NCBI RefSeq assembly: GCF_000813145.1
Contig: NZ_BAZF01000008.1
Location: forward strand, 1-64,000
DNA length: 64,000 nucleotides
Direction of reading: 5' to 3'
Source: Geobacter sp. OR-1
GTDB lineage: Bacteria > Desulfobacterota > Desulfuromonadia > Geobacterales > DSM-12255
In this document: positions 25,699 through 33,796 of the stretch, piece after piece
Layout: every line of letters starts with the position of its first letter
Numbering within the stretch: the first letter of the stretch is position 1
Notes under the pieces: model-generated
The model's input: only the letters and a program-made list of their open reading frames with translations
What the model was told of the DNA's origin: nothing
The model's database searches: none
Translations under genes and position numbers: made by a program

Positions 25699-26862
25699 CT
25701 ATTTCCTGTTCTTCGCGATCACGTCTTTCACCGCAGCCACGACATCACGAGCATCACCGTCGGTCATCTTCGGGAAGAGCGGCAGGGACAGGATCCGGTC
25801 CGAGGCGTAATCGGCATTGGGGAGCGAACCTGCGGGCTGGGGGAGGTTCTCGCGGTACCAGGCGTGGTGATGCACCGCCTTGTAATGGAGACCGGTACCG
25901 ATATTTTGCTTTTTCAGCTCGGCCATGAAGCCGTCGCGGTCCAGTTTCAGATGCTCGATCCTGACCAGCGGCGTATACAGATGCCAGGCGTGGCGCTGTT
26001 CGTACGGGGCGTAAGCCGGCAGGGCCAGTTCCGGCACATCGGCGAACTCCCGGTTATAAAACTCCGCGATCTCCCGGCGCCGGTCGATGAAGCCGTCCAG
26101 TTTCGGCAACTGGTGGATGCCGATGGCGGCCTGGATATCCATCATGTTGTACTTGTATCCCGGCATCATGATGTCGTAGTTGGGACTGCCGCTGGCAGCA
26201 AACCGCTTCCACGCCTCGCGGCTCATGCCATGGAACTTGAGCAGCGAGACCTCTTCGGCCAGGGTCTCGTCGCCAGCGCAGACCATCCCCCCCTCGCCGG
26301 TGGTCATATTCTTGTTGGGGTGGAACGAAAATATGGAGATGCTGGGAAACGAACCGATCCGCGCCCCTTTGTATTCGGTGCCGGCGGCATGGGCAGCATC
26401 CTCGATCACGGTCAGGCCAAACTCTTTTGCCAGCTTGAATATCGGGTCCATATCGCAGGATTGGCCGGCAAAATGGACCGGAATGATCGCCCTGGTACGC
26501 TCCGTTACCTTTTCCCGGATCTTGGTTGCATCGATATTGAGCGTCCCCGGCTCGATGTCCACCAGAACCGGCTTGGCCCCGCACAGGATCGGGATGCTGA
26601 CCGTGGAGGCAAAGGTCATCGGGGTAGTGATGATCTCGTCACCTTCCTTGATCCCGAGGGCAAGGAGAACAAGGTGCAGCCCGGCGGTTGCGGAACTGAG
26701 CGGCACGGCAAAAGGGGCGCCCACATACGCCTTGAATGCATCCTCGAAACGCTTCACCTTTGGTCCGGTGGTGATCCAGCCAGACCTGAGGGAATCGACC
26801 ACCTCGTTTATTTCCGCGTCCTCTATGGTTGGGGTGGAAAAGGGGAGAAACTCGCTGCGCAC
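25699..26862 (-). CDS. arnB: UDP-4-amino-4-deoxy-L-arabinose--oxoglutarate aminotransferase
   Basis: This is a 387-residue PLP enzyme of the DegT/DnrJ/EryC1 family. The sequence starts SEFLPFSTPTIED, then SGWITTGPK, as in E. coli ArnB. The PLP-binding lysine lies in FHPNKNMTTGEGG. It converts UDP-4-keto-arabinose to UDP-L-Ara4N with glutamate. I place the start at GTG 26862 because GGAGG precedes it by four bases and it aligns with the E. coli N-terminus. The upstream ATG 26922 would add 20 unrelated residues. Second arn gene of the run after arnT. Confidence 0.92.
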   Translation of the reverse strand: MRSEFLPFSTPTIEDAEINEVVDSLRSGWITTGPKVKRFEDAFKAYVGAPFAVPLSSATAGLHLVLLALGIKEGDEIITTPMTFASTVSIPILCGAKPVLVDIEPGTLNIDATKIREKVTERTRAIIPVHFAGQSCDMDPIFKLAKEFGLTVIEDAAHAAGTEYKGARIGSFPSISIFSFHPNKNMTTGEGGMVCAGDETLAEEVSLLKFHGMSREAWKRFAASGSPNYDIMMPGYKYNMMDIQAAIGIHQLPKLDGFIDRRREIAEFYNREFADVPELALPAYAPYEQRHAWHLYTPLVRIEHLKLDRDGFMAELKKQNIGTGLHYKAVHHHAWYRENLPQPAGSLPNADYASDRILSLPLFPKMTDGDARDVVAAVKDVIAKNRK

Positions 26863-26937
26863 AAAACCTCCGGATGACTCGTAAAATCGTTTATTTATGG
26901 CACAAATCACCTGCCGGTGCAAATCATTTCCCGCGAC

Positions 26938-28599
26938 TCAGCGATTTGCAATAAGGAGCTTGCGGCTGTCCTGCCCCAGCACCCTTACCGGGGTCTTGAT
27001 ATTGGCTTTCAGTGACTCCAGATCATTGGGCTTGATCAGGGCAACGACATGACGACCCGAATCCCAGAGTGACGGCAGATTCTCCCGTTCCATAAACCAG
27101 GCGGACTGGTCGCCGATCTTGGCGCCGAACTCCAGTTCTCCCATCCCGCCGGCAATGATCACCCGCCGTCCGGCATAAAACGGGAATCCCTGTTCGTAAC
27201 CCACGCTGACAACTGCGCTATCCGGGCCGGCAACGCTTCGCACCATGCGGCAGAGCTCTCTGGAACTCGCCTTTTTCCCGGACATGGCAGGGAAAACCGC
27301 ATGGGGAGCGACCAGCGACAGGAGCAGCCCACCCGCGACCAGCACGCAGAACAACCGCTTGGCATCGCCGCGGCGCGCCATGACAATGGCCAGGGCACCT
27401 TCGGCAATGAACACGATCCCCAGGGCCGCCCCACCAGCTGCCGATGCATAAGGCTTCTTATCGACAAAGGGATAGGCGATGGCCCCGCAACCGGCAATGC
27501 AGAGCACCACGGCAAGTGTGATCGCGGTCTTTTTCGGCAGCGCTTCGCCGTCGAAACATTTGCCGAAAAGCAACCCCACCAGGACTGCCAGCGGCGGGAA
27601 GACCGGCAGGATGTACGGGATCAGCTTGGAATTGGACTTGGAAAAAAAGAGGAATATGAACGCCGCCCAGATGATGAGGTACAGAATCCGGTCGCCGCCG
27701 GGGCTCTTCCGTTCCCGCCAGGCTCGCACCAGAGCCTGCGGCACGAAAAAGGACCAGGGGAGCATGGTCAGCAACAGGATTGGCACAAAAAACCAGAACG
27801 GCTGGTATCTGCCGTGCACCTTGGTCAGGAACCGGGTGAAATGCTCATGTATGAAGAAGAAGTTGAAAAACTCCGGGTTGCGCAGCGAAGCGAGCAGCGG
27901 CCACGGCGCGGCCACGGCCAGCAGCAGGATCATGCCGGTAAACAGCCGCATTTCCCGCAAAAGCGACCATCTCTTGCAGAACAGCAGGTACAGGAAAATC
28001 ACGCCGCCCGGCAGCACGATCCCGATCAGCCCCTTGGCCAGAAAGGCCAGGGCGGAAAAGAGGTAGAAGAGGTGGTAGTAAAGTCCTTTGCGCGCTTCCG
28101 CCGGATGGGATGCGAGCAGAAAGCAACCGATCGTCACGGTCATGCAGAAGGTCAGCGTCATATCGGTCAGGTTGATCCGCCCCTGAACCAGGAAACCGGT
28201 TGCGGACCCCAGGACCAGGGCTGCCATCAACCCCTCGCGTCTGCCGAACAGTTTCCTGGCCAGGTGGTAGATGAACAGCACGGTCAGCAGCCCGCAGAGC
28301 GCTCCAGGCAAGCGGGTGGCGAATTCGTTCTCGCCGAAGATGCGCATCGATATCGCGTTCAGCCAGTAATGAAGCGGCGGTTTCTCGAAATACTTGACGT
28401 AATTGAGCATCGGCGTGACAAAATCACCGCGTTCGAGCATTTCGCGGGGGATTTCGCTGTAGCGTCCCTCGTCAGGCTCCATCAGGGGAAACTTCCCCAG
28501 GAACTGGAAAAAGGCAGTGCCGAAAATCAGGGCTATGACTGTCAGGTCCCTGCGTGCGGACCCGGTTCGTTCGGTCAAGAATTGGATAATCTGCTGCAT
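26938..28599 (-). CDS. arnT: lipid A aminoarabinose transferase (ArnT/PMT family GT-C)
   Basis: This is a 553-residue inner-membrane protein with about a dozen hydrophobic segments. The first periplasmic loop carries EPDEGRYSEIPREM at 41-54; Asp43 corresponds to the essential acidic residue of ArnT/PMT enzymes. YFEKPPLHYWL (70-80) is also typical. It should move L-Ara4N from undecaprenyl phosphate to lipid A phosphates on the periplasmic side, lowering negative charge and polymyxin binding. The C-terminal 120 residues form a soluble domain. Other sugar donors are possible for this family, but the neighbouring arn genes argue for Ara4N. Confidence 0.88.
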   Translation of the reverse strand: MQQIIQFLTERTGSARRDLTVIALIFGTAFFQFLGKFPLMEPDEGRYSEIPREMLERGDFVTPMLNYVKYFEKPPLHYWLNAISMRIFGENEFATRLPGALCGLLTVLFIYHLARKLFGRREGLMAALVLGSATGFLVQGRINLTDMTLTFCMTVTIGCFLLASHPAEARKGLYYHLFYLFSALAFLAKGLIGIVLPGGVIFLYLLFCKRWSLLREMRLFTGMILLLAVAAPWPLLASLRNPEFFNFFFIHEHFTRFLTKVHGRYQPFWFFVPILLLTMLPWSFFVPQALVRAWRERKSPGGDRILYLIIWAAFIFLFFSKSNSKLIPYILPVFPPLAVLVGLLFGKCFDGEALPKKTAITLAVVLCIAGCGAIAYPFVDKKPYASAAGGAALGIVFIAEGALAIVMARRGDAKRLFCVLVAGGLLLSLVAPHAVFPAMSGKKASSRELCRMVRSVAGPDSAVVSVGYEQGFPFYAGRRVIIAGGMGELEFGAKIGDQSAWFMERENLPSLWDSGRHVVALIKPNDLESLKANIKTPVRVLGQDSRKLLIANR

Positions 28600-28620
28600 C
28601 GATTCCCCTTCAACTCCGGA

Positions 28621-29538
28621 TTATAGGTTCTCCGTCCCCTTCCACCGGCGGTAGAACCAGTTCCACTGGGTCGGATAATTGACAATCTGCTCTTCGATAT
28701 AACGATTCAACCGGTCCGTATCCCGGCGGATCCGCTCATCCTGACTCCCCTCGCTGCTGAGCGCCATTTCGGGATAAATCGTGACGATATTCCGGTCAGC
28801 TTCGCGATGGATGAAGATCGGCACCAAGGCAGCCTTTGACTTCATCGCCACCTTGACCGGCATCATGGTCGTCCAGGCCGGTTGCCCCAGAAAGCCGGCA
28901 ATCACGCCGTGAGGGGGTCGGGCCACCTGGTCCACCAGAATGCCGACAATCCCGTTCGATTTCAACCGGGTCAGGATCTCGCGCACGGCGTGATCGCGAT
29001 AAATGACGCTGTTGCCGTGGCGAAACCGCATCTTTTCGAGGAGCCGGTCGATGTACTGTTTTTTCATCGGCTTGGCCACCACCGCCAACGGCTTGTATTT
29101 TGCGCCGAAAGAGAGCGCCAGCAGTTCCCAGTTGCCGCAGTGGCCGGTTATGAACAAAACGCCGTTGCCGCGGACGGAAGCCTGTTCATAATGTTCCATC
29201 CCCCTGAACTCGACCGTTGCAAAAAGATCTTCATCGAGCCCATGGTAAAGCCTGCTGATCTCGGCAACCAGCTTCCCCATATTCTCGAACAGCTCCCGGG
29301 CCAGATGCGCCGGAGCGTTGTATAACGGGTTCCACCCCGGTTGCCGGCGCAACCAGGGGAGCATCTTCTCCATGTTCTCAAAACCGAGCGAACGCCACCG
29401 TCGCAACAGTTGATAAAGGATCAGCCCGAGTTTTTCCCCCAGCTGCGTGGCCATCCTGAGCGGCATTACAGCAAAAGGGACGGTGAGCGCCATGATTGCC
29501 GAGGTGCCGGCCGCCCACTTCAGATCACGACCGGTCAT
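28621..29538 (-). CDS. lipid A biosynthesis lauroyl/myristoyl-type acyltransferase
   Basis: This is a 305-residue LpxL/HtrB-family enzyme. An N-terminal hydrophobic segment (about 10-45) anchors it in the inner membrane. The catalytic HX4E motif is TGHCGNWE (His133, Glu138), followed further on by VDQVARPPHG and a C-terminal YPTQWNWFYRRW. It adds a secondary acyl chain to lipid A using acyl-ACP. The ATG overlaps the U32 gene stop as ATGA, and arnT starts 21 bp further on. This ties acylation and aminoarabinose addition into one transcription unit. LpxL and LpxM roles cannot be separated here. Confidence 0.9.
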   Translation of the reverse strand: MTGRDLKWAAGTSAIMALTVPFAVMPLRMATQLGEKLGLILYQLLRRWRSLGFENMEKMLPWLRRQPGWNPLYNAPAHLARELFENMGKLVAEISRLYHGLDEDLFATVEFRGMEHYEQASVRGNGVLFITGHCGNWELLALSFGAKYKPLAVVAKPMKKQYIDRLLEKMRFRHGNSVIYRDHAVREILTRLKSNGIVGILVDQVARPPHGVIAGFLGQPAWTTMMPVKVAMKSKAALVPIFIHREADRNIVTIYPEMALSSEGSQDERIRRDTDRLNRYIEEQIVNYPTQWNWFYRRWKGTENL

Positions 29539-30743
29539 CGCGCCTTCCTCAACAGGTCGTGCTGTTCAGCCGGGAATGAGGGTTTCAGCCGGATCCTGCT
29601 GTTGGGGTTGGCAACCTCAAGGGGAGCGGAGTCCAGGTCAAGCAGCTCAACCTGTTGCATGACCCCCAGCCGCATCCCCCGACCGAGCCATTCTATCGTA
29701 TCGCCTGATTTTATCTGGTTCCGCACGGCAATGACAGCGGTGCCGTCTTCCCCGACCGACTCGACCACGCCGACAAATTCATGACTCCTGATGTAGCGGG
29801 AATCATACTCCTGCCCCACATTCAACGGCGCGCCAAAGGCAAAACCGGTAGTATAACCGCGGTGGCTGATCTTGTACAACTCCTCCAGCCATTCGGGACG
29901 GAACCGGTACGCATCCCCCTCCGCAGCCAGCCGGTCCAGCGCTTCCCGGTAGACCCTGATGACGGCGCCGACGTAGTTGATCCCTTTCATCCGCCCTTCG
30001 ATCTTCAGGGACGACACCCCTGCCGCGGCCAGCTCCGGCAGGTGCTCGATCAGGCACAGGTCCCTGGAGTTGAAGATGAACGTGCCGCTTTCGTCTTCGA
30101 AGACCGGGAAGTATTCGCCCGGCCTGGTCTCTTCGACCAGGGCATACCCCCAGCGGCAGGGGTGGGAGCATTCCCCCTTGTTGGCGTTCCGTCCCGACAT
30201 GACGCTGGAGAGCAGACAGCGCCCGGAATAGGAGATACACATCGCTCCGTGGACAAAGGCCTCCAGTTCCAGCTCTACCCGGCCGGCGGTCTCGCTGATC
30301 TCGGCCAGCGACATTTCGCGGGCCAGATTGATCCTCCGGATCCCCTGCTTCTGCCAGAAAAGCGCGCTGCGCCAATTTACGGTATTGGCCTGGGTGGAAA
30401 GATGCAGCTCCATACCGGGGGAGATTTCCCGGACCAGGTCGATCACCCCGGGGTCGGCAACAATGTAGGCGTCCAGCGGGATCGGGGAAATTTCTGACAG
30501 GTAGTCCTGGAGATGCGAAAAATCACTGTTTGCAGGGAACGCGTTCAGGGTCAGATAGACCTTGACCCCCCTGGAATGGGCATAATCCGCCGCCTCAGCC
30601 AGCTCGGAGACAGAGAAGTTGCCGGCCAGGTTTCTCAGTCCGAACGACTTGCCGCCGAGATAGACGGCATCGGCACCATAATGAACCGCAATTTTCAACT
30701 TTTCCATATTGCCGGCAGGAGCCAGCAGTTCGGGTATCTTCAT
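29535..30743 (-). CDS. U32 family peptidase / RNA hydroxylation factor
   Basis: This is a 402-residue protein starting MKIPELLAPAGNMEKLK. It contains the family segments GADAVYLGGKSFGLR, LHLSTQANTVN, and FVHGAMCISYSGRCLLSS followed by CSHPCRW, whose cysteines are thought to hold an iron-sulfur cluster. Characterised members (TrhP/YegQ, RlhA) are needed for hydroxylation of tRNA or 23S rRNA rather than proteolysis. I chose ATG 30743 because GGTGAGG precedes it. It is the promoter-proximal gene of the lipid A/arn run. The exact RNA target is unknown. Confidence 0.85.
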   Translation of the reverse strand: MKIPELLAPAGNMEKLKIAVHYGADAVYLGGKSFGLRNLAGNFSVSELAEAADYAHSRGVKVYLTLNAFPANSDFSHLQDYLSEISPIPLDAYIVADPGVIDLVREISPGMELHLSTQANTVNWRSALFWQKQGIRRINLAREMSLAEISETAGRVELELEAFVHGAMCISYSGRCLLSSVMSGRNANKGECSHPCRWGYALVEETRPGEYFPVFEDESGTFIFNSRDLCLIEHLPELAAAGVSSLKIEGRMKGINYVGAVIRVYREALDRLAAEGDAYRFRPEWLEELYKISHRGYTTGFAFGAPLNVGQEYDSRYIRSHEFVGVVESVGEDGTAVIAVRNQIKSGDTIEWLGRGMRLGVMQQVELLDLDSAPLEVANPNSRIRLKPSFPAEQHDLLRKAR

Positions 30744-30775
30744 TGAATCCTCACCCCTTGGCGGCGTAAAGGCGG

Positions 30776-30784
30776 ATATTAGCA
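30776..30784 (-). promoter_or_regulatory. extended -10 promoter for the U32/lipid A/arn operon
   Basis: On the minus strand TGC directly precedes TAATAT, an extended -10 element, 33 bp upstream of the U32 start codon. No good -35 box is visible. It lies in the 136-bp divergent gap opposite the plus-strand promoter. Confidence 0.45.
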
Positions 30785-30824
30785 CATCCCTACCCCCAAA
30801 GGAACCCAAAAGGGGCGCAACCCC

Positions 30825-30854
30825 TTGACAACGAATCGGAAGAAGCTTTAATTA
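30825..30854 (+). promoter_or_regulatory. sigma-70-type promoter for the CpoB/YbgF-like gene
   Basis: TTGACA (30825-30830) is a perfect -35. TAATTA (30849-30854) follows after 18 bp, or TTAATT after 17 bp. GGGAGG at 30867-30872 is the ribosome-binding site for ATG 30880. A small AGGGG/CCCCT hairpin overlaps the -35 region. Confidence 0.55.
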
Positions 30855-30879
30855 TGGTAACTTTGCGGGAGGCTGAGCA

Positions 30880-31593
30880 ATGAATCGATTAAAAAGCCCG
30901 GGGCTTTTGCTGGCTATTGCCCTTTTGAGCGGCTGCAGTTCCATGGATGTATTGACCAAGAAACAGATGGAAACCGAAGGTAGACTGGAGCAGGTCCTTC
31001 AGGCCGGTGCCGCCCAGAGAACGCAGCTGTCCGAGCTTTCGCGGGAACTACAGGAACTCTCGAAAAAGGTGTCTGACCAGGAAGCTACCCTGGCAGCGCA
31101 AAAATCCGAAACCGAGGCATTAAAAAGCCAGCTGGCCGCGCTGCAAAAATCAGAGCCGGTTGCCCAGACCCGGTCGACTATTGAGGTCGTCGGTGCCGAG
31201 CCGGCAAGGGCAGACAGTGAATCGCAGCAACAGGAGGCCTACATGAAGGCCTTCGGCATTTTCAGCGCCAACAGGTACGACGAAGCGATCAGCGCCTTTA
31301 CTGACTTCATTGCCGCATATCCCAACAGCGAATACGCAGCCAACGCCCAGTACTGGATCGGAGAATGCCACTATTCCCGGAAGGACTACCGGAGCGCGCT
31401 CGCTGCCTTCAATACCGTGCCGCTAAAATTCCCGAAAGGGAAAAAAGTCCCGGATGCGATGTTAAAGATTGCCTTTTCGCAGTTGAGCCTGAACGATCAG
31501 CCCGCTGCCAGGGCCACCATGCAGAAACTGGTTGAGGCTTTCCCAAAAAGCCCGGCCGCGGCCAAGGCAAGAGAGCGACTCAATCGACCCTAA
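30880..31593 (+). CDS. cpoB: CpoB/YbgF-like lipoprotein with coiled coil and TPR
   Basis: This is a 237-residue protein with a lipobox (LLSGC, lipidated Cys near residue 19). A coiled coil follows (about 30-85), then a TPR-like C-terminal domain (about 120-235) containing FSANRYDEAISAFTDF, YWIGECHYSRKDY and FPKS repeats. This is the layout of YbgF/CpoB, which coordinates Tol-Pal and peptidoglycan synthesis at the division site in the periplasm. The usual tol-pal genes are not next to it. The classical protein has a signal peptide rather than a lipobox, so the paralogue assignment is not certain. Confidence 0.75.
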   Translation: MNRLKSPGLLLAIALLSGCSSMDVLTKKQMETEGRLEQVLQAGAAQRTQLSELSRELQELSKKVSDQEATLAAQKSETEALKSQLAALQKSEPVAQTRSTIEVVGAEPARADSESQQQEAYMKAFGIFSANRYDEAISAFTDFIAAYPNSEYAANAQYWIGECHYSRKDYRSALAAFNTVPLKFPKGKKVPDAMLKIAFSQLSLNDQPAARATMQKLVEAFPKSPAAAKARERLNRP

Positions 31594-31614
31594 TCACTCA
31601 AGAGGTTAACACAA

Positions 31615-32628
31615 ATGAAAAAGGCCATATTTACTGTTCTGGCTGCCGCTATTCTCTCTTATGCCCTGCCGGTCCTCGCCGGGTCCGCAGAACCGCAGAC
31701 CTATGTAATCCAGCAGGGGGATACTCTCTGGGGGCTGTCCGAAAAGTTCCTGAATGACCCGCATTACTGGCCCGACCTTTGGGCAAAAAACCCAGTAGTC
31801 ACAAATCCTCATGTCATATTCCCAGGCCAGAAGATTCTGTTCAGAAACGGCAAGATCGAAATCGCACCGGCGCCAGCGCCAGAGGCCACCGAACAGCCGG
31901 CTGCAGCGCCGGTTGCTGCAAAACCGGTGGAGCAGCGTGTTAAGGAGATAACCTTTTCAGTCACCGGAGGAGAAGGGTTTATCGAAGAAGGGGAGCACAG
32001 GCCTTTCGGCACCATAATATCCACCTACCAGAACCGGCAGTTATCCGGAGAAGACGATATCGTCTACACCGACCTAGGGAGAACCAGGGGGGCGAAAGTC
32101 GGCGACCGCTTCTCCATCTATCAGAAATCAGGGGCGATCAGTCATCCGCTCACCAACATGATTGCCGGGTACAAGGTCATTCCATTGGGGACCCTGCAGC
32201 TTGCGGAACTTGAAGACAAGGTCTCCAAGGCGATTATCACGGAATCATATCAGGAAATCGGCCCGGGAGCACAACTGGCTCCGTACAAGGAGAGGAAAAA
32301 AGCGATCCCTCTCAAGGCTGCGGATCTGGATCTGTCCGGATATATCATTGAAACCAAAACCGGGAACAAGGCGATCGCCACCGGAGAAATAGCCTATCTG
32401 GACCTGGGCGAATCGCATGGCATCAGGACCGGTAACATGGTATACGTGGTCAGGGATGTGCAGCCTGACCCGAAGTTCATAGACGTTCCGGTCGGCAAGC
32501 TGCCACCCGAGGTCATCGGCGCACTGGTGGTGGTCGACACCAACAAGACAACTTCAACCGCCCTTGTGATCAAGAGCATCGACACAATATACCGCGCAGA
32601 CCGGGTAGAACTGCTCAAGGGGCGCTGA
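31615..32628 (+). CDS. LysM-domain exported protein
   Basis: This is a 337-residue protein. Residues 1-22 are a signal peptide. A single LysM domain follows at about 28-80 (TYVIQQGDTLWGLSEKF through VIFPGQKILF), including an HYWPDLWAKNP insertion common in delta-proteobacterial LysM proteins. A proline/alanine linker (about 82-103) leads to a globular C-terminal region of unknown fold with two similar halves that repeat a DLG-R/S-x-G-x-x-x-G-D/N pattern. It should bind peptidoglycan in the periplasm. It is 21 bp after the CpoB-like gene and ends at a strong terminator, so the two form an envelope operon. Confidence 0.8.
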   Translation: MKKAIFTVLAAAILSYALPVLAGSAEPQTYVIQQGDTLWGLSEKFLNDPHYWPDLWAKNPVVTNPHVIFPGQKILFRNGKIEIAPAPAPEATEQPAAAPVAAKPVEQRVKEITFSVTGGEGFIEEGEHRPFGTIISTYQNRQLSGEDDIVYTDLGRTRGAKVGDRFSIYQKSGAISHPLTNMIAGYKVIPLGTLQLAELEDKVSKAIITESYQEIGPGAQLAPYKERKKAIPLKAADLDLSGYIIETKTGNKAIATGEIAYLDLGESHGIRTGNMVYVVRDVQPDPKFIDVPVGKLPPEVIGALVVVDTNKTTSTALVIKSIDTIYRADRVELLKGR

Positions 32629-32640
32629 AAAAGCATGGGG

Positions 32641-32669
32641 AAAAAGGGGCGGGGATTCCGCCCCTTTTT
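32641..32669 (+). terminator. intrinsic terminator after the LysM gene
   Basis: AAAAAGGGGCGG (32641-32652) pairs perfectly with CCGCCCCTTTTT (32658-32669) over a 5-nt loop. The T5 tail makes it a textbook terminator, and the A5 start could make it bidirectional. Confidence 0.9.
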
Positions 32670-32680
32670 GTATCTATCCG

Positions 32681-33760
32681 ATGACTGATCATTTCTACTG
32701 GTTTGCCCTGAAATCGGTCCCGCTTGTCGGCAACGTCACCTTTCGCCGGCTCGTGGAACATTTCGGATCGCCGGAAAAGGTTCTGGAGAGTGCGCTGCCG
32801 GAGCTGGTGCGCAGCAGGATTGTTTCGCATCCGGTCGCGGCATCCATAGCAGCGCACGACTACCACCCCTTTGCCGAAAAAGAGGCCGCGGCCGTCGCAA
32901 AGCAGGGGATCAGGATCATAGACTTCCGGTCGCCGGAATACCCGGCTCTGCTCCTGGAGATCACTGATCCGCCCCCTTTTCTCTATGTAAAAGGTAGCCT
33001 GGACAATTGCGAACCTGCCGTGGCCGTAGTCGGATCAAGGCGGGCAACACCCTACGGACTGCAGGCGACAGGCAGGCTGGCAACGGAACTGGCGGAACAA
33101 GGGGTTACGGTAGTCTCGGGGATGGCCCGGGGGATCGACACCGCTGCCCACAAGGGCGCCCTGGCCGGTGGCGGGAAGAGCATCGGCGTTCTCGGCTGCG
33201 GAATCGACATAGTTTACCCGGCTGAAAACAGCCGGTTATACGACGATATGGCCGCCAAAGGGGCACTGGTCTCCGAGTTCCCGCTGGGAACAGGCCCGTT
33301 GCCGAAAAACTTCCCCAGGCGGAACCGGATCATCAGCGGGCTCTCTCTCGGTGTTCTGGTGGTGGAGGCGGCGGAACGGAGCGGGTCGCTCATAACCGCC
33401 CAGTTTGCATTGGACCAGGGGCGAGAGGTATTCGCCATCCCCGGCCAGGTTACTTCCGGCACGAGCCGTGGCACCAACAGGCTGATTAAACAGGGGGCCA
33501 AACTGGTCGATGTGGTGGCAGACATCATGGAAGAGCTGCCCACTGGCAGCAGAGGCTGTCGTACCCCGCTGCAGCCGCAGCTGCTCCTCCAGCCCGACGA
33601 AGAATCGGTCTGGGCAACACTGGGCGAAGGGCCGGTTCATATCGACGAAATTGCCCGGAAAGCCGGGTTGACAGTCCAGGAGCTTTCCGTTATTTTACTC
33701 CGCCTGGAGTTGAAAGGCCTATTACTTCAACTTCCGGGCAAATTTTTTACCCTTTCGTGA
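32681..33760 (+). CDS. dprA: DNA-processing protein DprA
   Basis: This is a 359-residue protein. It has an N-terminal helical region (residues 1-70), then the Rossmann-like DprA core with VVGSRRATPYG, VSGMARGIDTAAHKGAL, FPRRNRIISGLS and a GSLITAQFALDQGREVFAIPG stretch. A C-terminal winged-helix-like domain follows (about 300-359). DprA protects incoming single-stranded DNA and loads RecA during transformation, and it is conserved in many bacteria not known to be competent. It lies 37 bp before topA, the common dprA-topA arrangement. Confidence 0.93.
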   Translation: MTDHFYWFALKSVPLVGNVTFRRLVEHFGSPEKVLESALPELVRSRIVSHPVAASIAAHDYHPFAEKEAAAVAKQGIRIIDFRSPEYPALLLEITDPPPFLYVKGSLDNCEPAVAVVGSRRATPYGLQATGRLATELAEQGVTVVSGMARGIDTAAHKGALAGGGKSIGVLGCGIDIVYPAENSRLYDDMAAKGALVSEFPLGTGPLPKNFPRRNRIISGLSLGVLVVEAAERSGSLITAQFALDQGREVFAIPGQVTSGTSRGTNRLIKQGAKLVDVVADIMEELPTGSRGCRTPLQPQLLLQPDEESVWATLGEGPVHIDEIARKAGLTVQELSVILLRLELKGLLLQLPGKFFTLS

Positions 33761-33796
33761 CTGAAACGGATCCAATTCAAGTGAGAACAACAGATC

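Noticed and set aside
30808-30828. AAGGGG/CCCCTT hairpin in the cpoB-U32 divergent gap as a terminator
   Set aside because: It lies upstream of both genes, overlapping a -35 box, so termination makes no sense. Probably chance or a minor regulatory feature.
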